Below, piece by piece: positions 44,080 to 54,949 of a stretch of DNA of 64,000 nt. Both the position numbers and the translations under genes were made by a program. Position 1 is the stretch's first letter, and every line of letters starts with the position of its first letter. The DNA is from Phytophthora quininea (Eukaryota > Oomycota > Peronosporomycetes > Peronosporales > Peronosporaceae): positions 1-64,000 of the forward strand of contig JAAVTG010000871.1 in the NCBI GenBank assembly GCA_011947345.1. The letters are read 5' to 3'. The notes below the pieces were generated by a model. The model worked only from the letters and a program-made list of their open reading frames with translations. It made no database searches and was not told where the DNA came from.

Positions 44080-45116
44080 ACCACAGTGAAGCAAGAAAAT
44101 GTGACCCGCTGGAATTCTCTACTTCGGATGCTACAAAGTGTGCTCAAAGTCTACAGTGAACTAGAAAGAATTTTGGCTTCGCGTAATAAGTTTCAACTGA
44201 TACACAAGGTCAAAAGGATCTCCTTGAGGAGCTTGTAAGGCTTTACAGCCCTTCCAGGAAGCAGCACTGGCTCTGGAGAGTTGGACCAAACCAACAATTC
44301 ATTTGGTCGTGTAACATCGCCAAGCTCTACCGGGTCTCCTGCAACCTCGAAATGAATCTACAAGGAGCAAAAAGCCCACAAGCAACCGGGTAAACTTGAC
44401 CAGAGGTCCCGACAGTAATATGGAGCCCAATAATTGCCCGAGCAATGCAACAACAAACGGAGATGATGTTGCAGTGATACCACCAGACTCGGCGCCAATA
44501 AAAACTCTCAAAAGCCTAATTTCCTCTCAAGGCATGCCAAAATGGGAATTATCAGAGCTTCACTACTTGGCAACATTACTTGATCCGCGACAAAAAAATC
44601 GAATGAGAAAATTTTCTATCTCCACGACCCATCTGGAAGATATTAAGTCGATGTTGTTGCTACGAATGCGTGAAAATATTTCAAGGGTGTCTGGTGTGGC
44701 TGAGGACGCACCTAGACCAGCTCGAAAGATGAAGAAAAGCTCTCACCTCTTGTTTAGTCTGGACGGATATGATGAATCTGACCAAGGAGGGTCCGACCAA
44801 GAGGAGCAGCGGTTGAGTAGTGTCACTTCACCCGAGCGATTGGAATTAAATCGGTACATGTCTTACAAGCTAAGCGAAGATGAACGAAAAACTTCGATCT
44901 CCTTGGTGGAGGACAGCATCCATGCTAAATGGTGAACCGTCATTTCCACTACTGTCAGCAGTAGCTAGATCGATACTAGCTATTCCTGCTTCAAGCGCTA
45001 TGTCGGAAAGCAATTTCTCGGATGCAGGCAACACCTTCTCTAAGAAACGAAGTGCGCTGGGACCTGCAGTACTCAACGATATTTTGGTTGCCAGGCCTAA
45101 TGCCGACTTGCTGTAG
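44080..45116 (+). pseudogene. hAT transposase C-terminal remnant
   Basis: Starts in frame fragments VTRWNSLLRML and LEELVRLYSPS, both typical of the hAT middle region. Continues at 44396-44935 (HYLATLLDPRQKNRM and an acidic stretch SDQGGSDQEEQ). It ends at 44880-45116 with FPLLSAVARSILAIPASSAMSE and SALGPAVLNDILVAR, the hAT dimerisation domain. Several stops and one frameshift near 44930. The N-terminal half is missing. Different in sequence from the hAT transposase at 47184. Confidence 0.78.
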
Positions 45117-46952
45117 CGAGACTAACACCTCAACTTTGATTAATGCACGTACCCCACAGATTTATCTCTCGGTTAACCACGGGCAACCGAGTCACTTGTA
45201 CTGGTTAACCGCGGTCACCCGAAAGCTGCTCGAGAAGTACATTGGGCGGGTGCTGTTGCCCGCCGTACAGACTTTGCGACCTCTGCTTCCTCCTGCTTAT
45301 CTCCCTGACCGTCACTCATGTCGATAGCTGGTGCTTGGACTTCCCGAGTTGTGAAGTGGTCCGTGTTCAACATTAACGCTTCCAGAGCCTTGTTAAGATT
45401 GCATCGCTTGCTACTTCGTCCTTGTTGGCGCTTCCGCTTGTCCACACGGTCCTCAGGCCCGCATGGTGTCACGTTAACGCGTTCGTTCTCCCGCAACTCT
45501 TTCTCTATGTTCTCGCGCATCCGCTTGCGTTTGGGTCGCAATGGAGTCCTGTGGGCACGAAACAGAGCCACACGGCGCGTTAGACATTACGTCTAAGTAC
45601 GTGCACACCTTTCCAATGCAGGTTGGAGTCTTGATCTTGTGCGTCGTTTTTGATGAGTGTGTTCGCATCTGCAAACTGTCTGGCGTGCCAGCTCCTTCGA
45701 AATAAACCGCGCACATATCCCGCCTACAACATACCCAAAAATGTGTACGGAGTGGTTTTTGTTGTACCATGTATGGCACAACCGGTAAGTCCGGGTTTGA
45801 GCGCCCGGGCAGTACTGAGAGTCATCGGGCGATATCCGTTGCACATCGCTACTCAGCGGAAGCTCGACATTGACCGATCGAAAGCTTCGGGTAAATTTGG
45901 CCAAAAGGCAGGCCCCATAGTGCGCTCTCACTCAGAGTAGGTGGTGGGTTAGCCCTCTTAGCACGACACCCTCCCCCAGCGCTGGGTCATATACTTTATG
46001 TTAACTTTTTCCAGGAGTCTAGGACTATCTGTGCGTTATGGCTTCGTCTCCAGTTAAGTCTAACACGCATACATGCAACGTACCTTTCCGCAATTTTAAG
46101 GGCAAACGTCCCATTTAAGTACAAATACATGGCCCATTGGTGTGGTCCACCTTTGGGCCGCCTTCGCTTCGCTGGGCAGCGATTCCCTGAAATTCCTTTT
46201 GACAAATGGGCGCCATAGTCACTGGCAGCGCTGGATTTTGACTCCGTTCCGCTCGCTGCATTACTTGCAGTGTTAGATGGTCGTTTGAGTCAGCGAGCCC
46301 TTAGATTCGCACTGTTTTGTTTGATTAACTAGAAATGGGGCCAAGCGCCATTTCTAGTCAATCCAACGAAAGTGTGATGTATCGCCGCGAACGGACACAC
46401 CACGGACACGCAGACAGCGTGTTGCCATATTACGAAGTACAATGAGAACCTAACAGTCATCATCTCAAAGGCTACATAGCTCCCAGTAGACATGCGCATC
46501 GTGAAAGCTGATAATGAAAACGCCTTGCATAAAGAGATCCAGGAAATTACCGCACAAAAACGTCACCAACTCGAGAACGCAAAGTTTTATCATATAGTGG
46601 GTATTAGTACCACAGCGGTTCTCGCGGATCCAGCTGCTTGCCATGATGATCCTCGCTATCCCGACATCTTTAGCCTTCAGTAAACACAACTGGAGCATTC
46701 ATAACTTTATCCACACGAAAACCCCCAATCGTTTATTACCAGCCTGAGTTAACAAAAAGTGTTCATCTACTGCAAAATGAGGCAAAACAGGTGATGTGAA
46801 TCATGTCATGTACGAGCTATTCCTCAAAATGACAATGACCCCAGTAACTTTGTGGACGTTAGAAATTAATACTCGTCGATCACGATACGCTCGCCGAGTT
46901 TTTGCGAGAAGTTCTTCCTTCACTTATAAGAAATTTACAACACAGCTGATAC
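45117..46952. other. No recognised gene
   Basis: Minus-strand frames 45215-45571 and 45593-45931 are the longest; the first is basic (RPKRKRMRENIEKELRENE). I recognise neither. A hairpin lies at 46323-46363. The region ends at the hAT target duplication. Confidence 0.45.
46323..46363. other. Imperfect hairpin, 16 bp arms
   Basis: GATTAACTAGAAATGG and CCATTTCTAGTCAATC are complementary with one mismatch around a 9 bp loop. It could be a small MITE core or a chance fold. Confidence 0.5.
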
Positions 46953-46960
46953 GCCGTAAC
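46953..46960. repeat. 8 bp target site duplication, left
   Basis: GCCGTAAC, repeated exactly at 51885-51892. Eight bases is the duplication length of hAT elements. Confidence 0.9.
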
Positions 46961-47183
46961 TAGTGTTGGGTCGCATATTACCTTTATATTAACGAAAGTT
47001 GGTATTACCACGTTAGTATTCGTTAGTATTGTTAATAACATGGTGGCACTGTGTGTCGTGAAAGATTCGGGCGCTTGCGAATCAATGTTGAAGTTTGCTG
47101 CTGCTGCAGCGCGTGCCCTCATATCTTAACACACCTCGGTCCAACCAAGCAGCAGCTCAGCAGACGCGTGGGAGCTCGGCGCG

Positions 47184-49544
47184 ATGCCACCGCCACAGCA
47201 CGAGGTGTGGACCCATTACACTGTCACTGTTCCGAGGAGAGCGACGCCCAAGAAGCAACACCCGGATGTCTTGTGCAAGTACTGCGCCCGAGAGTACAAG
47301 AATGCTCAGCCAAAAAAGAACCTGGTCGGCCATATTGCTGGTTGCGTTGAAGCACCTCATGATGCTCGAAGAAAGTGTCAGCATCATCTGGACGAGTACG
47401 ACAGGAGAGACAAGCAGCTGGGTAAACGGCACGGTTTCCCAAACAGCGAGGAGGTCGACAGGACACCCCGGAAGAAATCTCGAAGCGAAGAAGTCTCATT
47501 CGCTCCTGCCGCACAAGAGCCAATTACGAGAGCGGAGAAGAAGCAATTCCATCGCGAAATTGCTGCAGCATTTTACTCAACGGCCATTCCATTTCGCGTT
47601 ATCGAAAATCCCCATTTTCAGCACATTTTGACCAAGTATCGTCCCGGAATGACTTTGCCATCGCGCCAGCATTTGTCCACGACGCTTTTGGATGAGGCCT
47701 ACGCACAGGAAAAGCGGGACGTTATCGAAGAGCTGCGTGACGAAGATAATGTCACTGTTGTTAGCGACGGGTGGTCAGACCCAAACAGCGAGAGCATCGT
47801 CAACTTCATGGTGACATCGCCGTTTATACGGCCAGTGTTTTGGTCATCTGTACCAACTCGCGATGACAGGCACACGGGTGAGTACATGGCCTCCGCCCTA
47901 ATCAAAGTTATCAGAGAGGTTGAAGATGCTATACGGGGCAGTGTGTGCGCTGTGGTGACCGACAACGCTTCGAATATGGTGAAGTCCTGGGAATTGGTTA
48001 CGAAAGAGCTGCCAGCGGTGACCTGCAACGGGTGCTCAGCACATACCCTAAACTTGCTGCTAAAAGACCTGTTCTCTATTGATGACTTAAAAGATGTACT
48101 TGCAAAAGCGGTGGGCATAGTAAAATTCGTTCGAAAGCGGCCAGCACTTCTGTATCGCTTTCGCGAGAAGCAGCGGCATCGAATGAACGACCAACGTCAC
48201 CAGCGGTGTCGGGTCCTGACCATCCCTGTAGCAACTCGATGGTACTCAAAGACTGCTTGTATTTCGAGTGTAGTCTCGAACGAAGGCATCTTGTTGGAGC
48301 TGTTCGCTGATGACGGCCTCATGGAGCGCTACAAAGACGCTGTTGTGAAGCTGAATCGTGTGAAGACAACACTCGCGGATGGAAATTTCTGGATGAAAGC
48401 ACGGCTTGTATTGCGTCTAACAAACCCCATAATTGACGCTCTGCGCTGTCTGGAGAAGGATGGATGCTGCTTGTCGATGGTATACCATTATTTTCGGGGT
48501 CTGTACCATAACGACATTTACTACCAGCAAACAAATGGAATGGACCCGACCATTCTGGGAAAATTACGGGCTTTCATCCACTCCCGATGGTCTGAAATCA
48601 AGCGCGAATCAACACTAGCAGCGTTTTTGCTGGATCCGACAAAACCAATCGCTGATTTCGAACCCGGGGACTTTGAGAATGCCGTAAATAGCTGTGTAGA
48701 GCTGGCCGAGCGCGTTGGATTTAACCCGGGAATCACTGCAAGGAAATTTCACAGTGCCGTTTCCAACTTCGCCCGAAAGAAGCGCGGGTGGAAGGCAGAC
48801 AAACTGAACAAAAATGCCAAGTACTCTCCGATCGATTGGTGGATGTACCAAGACAAACTTTTCAAAGATATGAGGATGCTTGCCCAGGTAAAGCAATTTG
48901 CTGCACGTGTATTGAGTATTCCGACGTCTTCTGCTGCTAGCGAGCGCTCGTGGAGTATCCACTCATTCATCCACAACAAACGCCGGAATCGCCTGAAACC
49001 AGCTAATGTTGAGAAGCTCGCTTATGTCTACTCAAATTCGGAGGTCAAACAATCCGCCAGCGAAATCCACTACTTGGACGGTGATGCAATCCCATCAGAC
49101 AGTGATAACTTCGAGGAGTTCGATGATGAATTACCACAAGACTCTGGCGCGAGACGGCAACATGACGGTATCGGCCGCACCCGCTCCGACACTTCACGAC
49201 AGCGTGCACTTTTTGGTCGGACAGACAGCCGTTTTGGTGATCATCGCAGCCCACATGCTAGAGAAGGCGATACACCTCGCAGAGCGCCACATCAACTCTC
49301 TCCAGCATCACATCACTGCACGCCTCGCAGGTCGCCACGTCCCGTTCAAGCATCGCATCACTGCGCGCCCTCACAAACTCCACTTCGAACATTCTCACAG
49401 CAAACACAGCAGCGCACTCCTCCAAGATCGTCGCTGCGCCACACGCCAACAAGATCATCACTTCGCCGCACACCACCAAGTGCAACCTGCTTCATACCAC
49501 ATGAAAGAGCATCCGCAGCTACTCCATCGTCACGCGATCAGTAA
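47184..49544 (+). CDS. hAT-family transposase (BED finger, DUF659, dimerisation domain)
   Basis: 786 residues from ATG 47184, fully open. Residues about 12-55 form a BED-type zinc finger (CKYCAREY ... VGHIAGC). Residues about 145-300 match DUF659 with the first catalytic Asp in VVSDGWSDP (about 194), the second in VVTDNASNM (about 259), and GCSAHTLNLLLKD. A large helical insertion follows. Residues about 570-630 are the hAT dimerisation domain (IPTSSAASERSWS, NRLKPANVEKLAYVYSN), holding the likely catalytic Glu. An acidic patch and about 140 residues rich in Ser, Pro, Arg and His form an unusual tail. It would cut out and reinsert the element and perhaps related non-autonomous copies. ATG chosen as the first in frame before the zinc finger. 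Of the gene-sized frames in the window this is the most likely to be functional. Confidence 0.93.
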   Translation: MPPPQHEVWTHYTVTVPRRATPKKQHPDVLCKYCAREYKNAQPKKNLVGHIAGCVEAPHDARRKCQHHLDEYDRRDKQLGKRHGFPNSEEVDRTPRKKSRSEEVSFAPAAQEPITRAEKKQFHREIAAAFYSTAIPFRVIENPHFQHILTKYRPGMTLPSRQHLSTTLLDEAYAQEKRDVIEELRDEDNVTVVSDGWSDPNSESIVNFMVTSPFIRPVFWSSVPTRDDRHTGEYMASALIKVIREVEDAIRGSVCAVVTDNASNMVKSWELVTKELPAVTCNGCSAHTLNLLLKDLFSIDDLKDVLAKAVGIVKFVRKRPALLYRFREKQRHRMNDQRHQRCRVLTIPVATRWYSKTACISSVVSNEGILLELFADDGLMERYKDAVVKLNRVKTTLADGNFWMKARLVLRLTNPIIDALRCLEKDGCCLSMVYHYFRGLYHNDIYYQQTNGMDPTILGKLRAFIHSRWSEIKRESTLAAFLLDPTKPIADFEPGDFENAVNSCVELAERVGFNPGITARKFHSAVSNFARKKRGWKADKLNKNAKYSPIDWWMYQDKLFKDMRMLAQVKQFAARVLSIPTSSAASERSWSIHSFIHNKRRNRLKPANVEKLAYVYSNSEVKQSASEIHYLDGDAIPSDSDNFEEFDDELPQDSGARRQHDGIGRTRSDTSRQRALFGRTDSRFGDHRSPHAREGDTPRRAPHQLSPASHHCTPRRSPRPVQASHHCAPSQTPLRTFSQQTQQRTPPRSSLRHTPTRSSLRRTPPSATCFIPHERASAATPSSRDQ

Positions 49545-49764
49545 AAGTGCCGATCAATCAGTGAGTTATCTTGTCCAGACTGCATAAGCGTATTCCATAA
49601 TTTCTGAAACAACAAATGCGTCTTTCGTTTTTCTTGCGCTGAGTTTGTGTTGCTTGAATCTGATATCACCTCGGAAATCGTCTGGCACAGAGGGGAGACC
49701 GTCATGGTTTTGGCCGTGTTGTACTCGGCCTGTAGCAACGCCAACATCATCGAAACGCCTACAT

Positions 49765-51775
49765 GCGCAAGTAAACGTGCTTGATGAGGGATCTCGTCTG
49801 GGTCACTGACGCTGCCGGTCGCTTTCTGGCAAAGGTCAATTCCGCGGCGTCGGCAGAAGGTTTGTCGACTTCTTCCGAGCTCAAAGTGTGGTCCAACTGC
49901 TGCTTTTGCTGGCTGGCCTGTAAAATTGATACGAAGTCCATGCCGTCAGCCAAGTCGTTGGACATACCAGCACCAATACACTCGAGCATCCACGTCGCGG
50001 ATTTGTACGTAGGTGGCAGTGGCGACATACCAGGAAGACCTTCGAAGTAGTCGACTAAGTGCTTGCACTTGTGGCCCAAATAGTCGAAGAACAAAACCTC
50101 CACGCTTCAGCAGGAGGAGGCTGTCGAACAAGAAGAAGACTTTTGAGGACAGCTGGTGGATCGTGCAGAGAATGGTACGACCAGAGCCAGCCACCTTACG
50201 AACTCCGTCCATAATGACCTTGGCAGAGCGAGCATCTAGGCCACTCGTGGGCTCGTCAAGGAACAGTACACTGGGCTGAGCTGCCAATTCAACGCCAATC
50301 GTCAAGCGCTTCAACTGCTCCGTAGAGCTGGTGCGAATGATTTGGTCGGCAATGTCGTGCATGTCCAGCAGCGTCAAACATTCCTCGACCGAGTCGTACT
50401 TGGCGCTGTATGGCACACTGGCGTCCTGGCGCAGGAATGCGCTGAAGGTGAGGGCCTCGCGGATCGTCGACGCCTCCGAGTGGATGTCCATCTGCTAACA
50501 GAATCCCGTGCATCGTCGAATGGCAATCGCGTTGGCCTCGTATCCGTTCAAAGGATCTCGCTGGTGATCTTGCCGCCGGTCTTGCGGTTGGCAATCACGT
50601 CCATCAAAGTCGTTTTACCTGGTAGAGCGAAGCCGCTGACCCCCTTGAGCAATTCAATCGATTCCTTCGGGTTTGACGACTTCGGCACCGAGTAACGCAA
50701 GTTCTTGACCGCCACCGTCACCGGCGTGACCGTCGTGTTGCGGAACGCTACACCCATCATCACTTCACTCGCGGTCAAAGACTTCTCCGCACTGCGAGCT
50801 GTAGGGGTGCTAGTGAGACGGTAAGCGTCTTCGTCGTCGACTGGTTTGGTAGCGCCGACATTTTCAGGCGTCTCGTAGCGCTTGTACTCCAGCGCGAGGT
50901 AGCCGAGCGTCATGCACGTCACGTAGAAGACTACCATGTAAATGAGACGTAGAGGGTCCACACCTTCTCCATCTCACGAAAAACTGCAGATAGTATTTGC
51001 CCATAGTGACGCCTTCGGTCGAGAAGTAGCCGACTCTTCCGTACTCGCTGACGTCCAACGCAGACGACTGGTACTCGATAATGCCAAGAGAACGGAGCAT
51101 CCAGGAGATCGGTGTGATCCAGTATAACCAGATGAAGTAGGCAGGGATTTGGCTCTCGCTGGTGATAAAACCCGCGAAGATGCTGAAGGTCAACGTCGAG
51201 GCAGCCTTGGAAATGTGAGTCGCGATGTTGATATCGGGACCAGCAGCCACCACAACGAAGAAGAGGGCCCAGTCCAAAGCTTGTCGCGAAAAGCAACAGC
51301 GGGAACAGCAAGAACCCGAGCACCTCCGACACAAAGCCGCACATCCAGTACACCTACGTATCGAAAATGAGCATCCCTGCGATGCAAAGCAGTGCCTGAC
51401 TGACTGATTTGGCGAATACGTAGCTCCCTAGTCAAATAAGTTCGCTCCGCGTTACTTGTAGAAGATTTCACGAGCTGTCATGAAGCTGCGAAGCCTAACC
51501 GAGCGACAGGAACAACATGCTGCCGAAGAGGATAGCCATGGCCACCTGAATCTCTGTCGGGTCGAGCTGAAAGAACATCGTGGCGTACAACAGCCCCATG
51601 ACGGTGATCATGAGCGCACACCAAAGAGGTATGGCTTTGCTGCGGCCGATCCAAGCCCATGGATATCTCGTCACAGACCTTCCCACCACCGCTGACACAG
51701 CGCAGCTCAGGAACAGCTACGTTCGCAGCGCGGCGATGTCGCGCTTCGCCTCTTGTCTCGCTCTGAAATATTCGC
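49765..51775 (-). pseudogene. PDR-type (ABCG) transporter fragment captured by the hAT element
   Basis: Read leftward. 51495-51698 gives ALMITVMGLLYATMFFQLDP, a transmembrane segment of the first membrane domain. 50864-51353 gives GFITSESQIPAYFIWLYWITP and TMGKYYLQ. 50548-50961 gives LGYLALEYKRYE and then the start of the second nucleotide-binding domain (IELLKGVSGFALPG). There KTTLMDVI follows directly, so about twelve residues including most of the Walker A loop are missing. 49946-50491 gives MDIHSEASTIREALTFSAF, the signature (EQLKRLTIG), Walker B (SVLFLDEPTSGLDA) and the H-loop (CTIHQ). A TAG replaces Glu in CEQMD, and there are frameshifts. It is a piece of a drug-export pump of the plasma membrane, no longer coding one. 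The second membrane domain is absent. Confidence 0.88.
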
Positions 51776-51884
51776 AATAGATTTGTAATTTTCATATTAC
51801 CCGCGGTATTACCAAACGTTAATAGTACAGGTAATTGGGTATTAACGATGTTCACGTTAATACCATTGGTAGATAACAACACTA

Positions 51885-51892
51885 GCCGTAAC
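51885..51892. repeat. 8 bp target site duplication, right
   Basis: GCCGTAAC directly after CAACACTA; identical to 46953-46960. Confidence 0.9.
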
Positions 51893-52685
51893 AACTGCTA
51901 CTAAAAAGACCTCCCAGCACTATTCACTAAGTTGAACGCTGCGCGTAATTGTTTTTGTCATCTAACAGCGCAACAGTTGCCTCCACAATGTACAATGTGG
52001 CACCGGCAAGCATGCATTTAACAGGTTCATGCCAGCGATTTCCTAGAACGCCAGGGTTTCGTGCGTTGCCCTAATCAGCACGTTCTCAGCATCAGATCGC
52101 AGTGAATATGCTAGACTGCTTGAGGAATGTCAGGGCGTAGGTGAGTTGCCTGCTCGTCGGGAATCCGTAGAAGTAATATAGTTTAAAAAGTCATACAAGT
52201 ATAAGCTGAGTACTTAAACACAATACACACGCGCAGAATACAAAGTACTAGTTTAGTGGTAGTCTAAGTATTTACAGTTCTAACCCCTGATTTTTGTAGG
52301 TTTTGTTAGCAATTTATATATATAGTTCTGCAATTGCTATTTTTATTCTGACAAGAAATTCCAAAAAAGCAGTTTACGTAATTGAGCCTATAATTCTAGA
52401 ATTGTATTAAGCAGACGATGTGTATTGTGAAAAGCGCTTGGAATGTCTAATCAGATAGTAAATCAGCCGTTTTGGAACTTAATTAAGAGAAGGACGCTGT
52501 AATTTGTTTCTGTTGTACCCTAAATTATAGTTACGTACTATTATTTAAACTCATTTTAAAGACCAATCACATCTGTAGCTTTTATACTAATGCGCCGGTT
52601 TTAGTCTCTAAATAGGTCGGAATGTCAGCCTGAAACTCAGCATTCCAAGGCACCACGCACATATAAAACTACCAGGATCAGCGCA
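51893..52685. other. AT-rich spacer, no gene seen
   Basis: Clearly richer in A and T than the rest of the window, with many stops in all frames and no repeat shared with other regions. Confidence 0.6.
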
Positions 52686-53177
52686 ATGCAAGTACTAGCG
52701 CAATTCTCAGTTAAAATCGGTTCTATCACCAGGACGAGCCGAACTAATGTCCGTGCTGAGAATGCTGAGTTTCAATTTGACCCCGATGCCAGCTACGAAT
52801 CGATCTATGCAAGTGCAGAGGAGCGGATAGAAGCAGCACTCGCTGCTTACGACACTAGAACGCTTCGTCCTGATACTAACCTCTATGCTAAGCCAAGTCA
52901 GGGTGCAACACAACAAGACTGGGTGGTTCTTACCGCCGTAAACTGGCGCACTGTGGTGACTACAGTGACGACCAACTACCAGCGCCGCCGAAAAGATAAC
53001 GGACTGCTCTGTCTGGAGCTGTTTGCGTTTGCGGTAAAGGAAAACCAAGCTGGAGATGCAACACGGCGCCGCGCAACACGCAACCGAATTACAGCCACGT
53101 CGCTTCTTTTCCACACTTATTTAGTTTGCGTCAGTGTTGATTTACATGCGTCTTTATTTGGCTACAGGCCCGATTAG
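52686..53177 (+). CDS. Orphan ORF of 163 residues
   Basis: Starts MQVLAQFSVKIGSIT, about 20 bases after a TATAAAA-like run at 52664. Residues about 25-60 are acidic and helical (FDPDASYESIYASAEERIEAALAAYD). Residues about 65-120 contain QDWVVLTAVNWRTVV and LLCLELFAFAVKEN. The end is basic then hydrophobic. I do not recognise the family; it may be the N-terminus of an unlisted transposase or a lineage-specific protein. Its base composition is higher in GC than its AT-rich flanks, which argues for past coding. No frameshift is visible. A 14 bp inverted repeat (TGAAACTCAGCATT at about 52630) matches within the ORF at about 52760. Confidence 0.4.
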   Translation: MQVLAQFSVKIGSITRTSRTNVRAENAEFQFDPDASYESIYASAEERIEAALAAYDTRTLRPDTNLYAKPSQGATQQDWVVLTAVNWRTVVTTVTTNYQRRRKDNGLLCLELFAFAVKENQAGDATRRRATRNRITATSLLFHTYLVCVSVDLHASLFGYRPD

Positions 53178-54949
53178 TGTCGCCTTCGCGTGTGACAAAA
53201 CACTTGGTTTTTACAATAATCTCACTTTTTAAATAGTACATTGTGCATATAGGCAATACGTGTGATAAAAGTCAAAAGCGTATTACCGCAATGATAATGC
53301 AAAATAATTTAAGAATTGCACACATGATTTAAACTACTTGTGTGTTTTGTTATATTCGTGTCTGACCAGTTGCGCAAATTTTTACCAAAATTTGCAATTT
53401 CCAGTATGACAAGACTTTTTAAGATGTAAAATGGTAGCAGGTGAAAGCCTTTTGTTCAGCATTTGCACGATGTGCTTAGCTGTTAGCTTTAAATTTGAAA
53501 CGACGCGCTGCAGTTTTGTAAGTAACGGCACTAAATTAATTAGGGTGTTTGACGCTGTCTGATGACTTTGTTCTGGACAGCAGTGACAGAGCGGTACTGT
53601 CGCTACGCACACTGCAATATTCTTGGGGCTGAGACAGAACCAGCGAATTGGGTGTGGCTTCTACCTTTCATAGAGCGTGGTGAAGACCTGTCGGCGTCAT
53701 GACATGTAATTGATTGCAGTAAGCCAAAGGTGAAGGATTTTGTGGCAAGCACAATAAAGCCGTTGTAGACACCAAATATGTAGTAAGAAACACAGCCACA
53801 GTAACGTGCGTTTTAGGCTAGATTGCTATAATGCTAAGTGCCATGTGGCTTCGTGCAGAAGATATATTAAAAATTGGAATGTGTGCTACTGATTCACTGA
53901 TTCTCTAGTAACCCGTTCCCTAATTACCTTTTCAAGGCTAGCGTACTGATTATTAAGGTCAACTATTTGCAAATATTCTCCGATTTGGCATTATTTTCGG
54001 GACCAATTAATTCCAATAAAGCCTATCTGGGTTATCTAAACTCCTGTTTTATTTAAAATTAAAATGGAGTGCAAATTAGTCGTACCCTGTTATCAGATGC
54101 CTGCAATCAATTGGTGTGAGCCTAGCAGTAAACTATAGTTAGATAAGATTTTTACATGTTATACATATATGAACAGCTCTGTTAAGATAAAAATTAAAGA
54201 CAAATTGAGCCACTCGAGCCCTAAAACTTTAGCTGATCTTTGATCTTTTTGAAGCTCAGGATGTCTTGACACGCCAAGCTAGTATTGTGAGTGCAATTCC
54301 GTGGTATTATCATTATGAGAAGATCTTTACAGAAAATGCCCGATTGACGACTGATTCATGCAGGTAATATGTGACTACTTTTTTGAACGCCTCACGTTTT
54401 AGCAAACTTAGTGCCTTTGACTCCTTAGAAATTGTAAGCATCGAATTACTCGCTCTCGTGGTAGCTGACTTCTCTTTCCTAGTACAAGAAAGACTAATCT
54501 AGAAGAGGCCACAGCGCGACATCAGCCTGCTTAAACGCGCCTCGATCAGAAAAACTGAGTATCTACTGCGCACGAGACGCCTTGACGCAGGGAAGTGCTG
54601 CAAGCTCATCGTCGCTAACCAGGTTATATCTCCTTCGTCGTCATCTTCGCCTATGCTCTGACCGTCATCAAGTTCTTCAGAGTTGCCGCTGTGAGATAAA
54701 GTTGCAGTAGTATGCAGCGTGCTGAGCACACACGCGCACAGAGAGATCCCAGGGCTGCTTTCGACGGTGCCAATGTGGTTGCGGCCAGAGCATAATCGCG
54801 TCCATTGCCCAGACCCTGTCGTCAGGAAACTGTGGACGTTAAGCAGCAATAGATCAAAACAGGTTACGAAGGTACAGTCGAGGAGCGGGCGCAGCGCGCC
54901 TCGCAATACTTAGCCACCGAGCTCACTCTGGAAGTTGTTGCTCTGGACG
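53178..54949. other. AT-rich region without a recognised gene
   Basis: Long AT-rich stretch to about 54490. A minus frame at 54499-54906 (135 codons) has no recognisable motif. This is the least repetitive part of the window by eye. Confidence 0.55.

Larger units (their letters stand above)
46961..51884. mobile_element. hAT transposon carrying a captured ABC-transporter fragment
   Basis: 4,924 bp bounded by TAGTGTTG and CAACACTA, flanked by exact GCCGTAAC duplications. The first 90 and last 100 bases share short subterminal motifs (GGTATTAACG, GGTAATACC, GTATTACC variants), as expected for transposase-binding sites. Inside are an open hAT transposase on the plus strand and, convergent to it, a decayed PDR-type transporter fragment reaching to about 110 bp from the right end. 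Both genes therefore lie in one mobile unit. The element looks young by its exact target repeat and open transposase. Confidence 0.9.

Noticed and set aside
45215..45931. Basic minus-strand ORFs as a named transposase or nuclear protein
   Set aside because: Only composition is suggestive; no conserved domain or catalytic motif is visible, so no name was given.
49765..51775. Functional ABC transporter gene
   Set aside because: Walker A is mostly deleted, the second membrane domain is missing, and there are stops and frameshifts.
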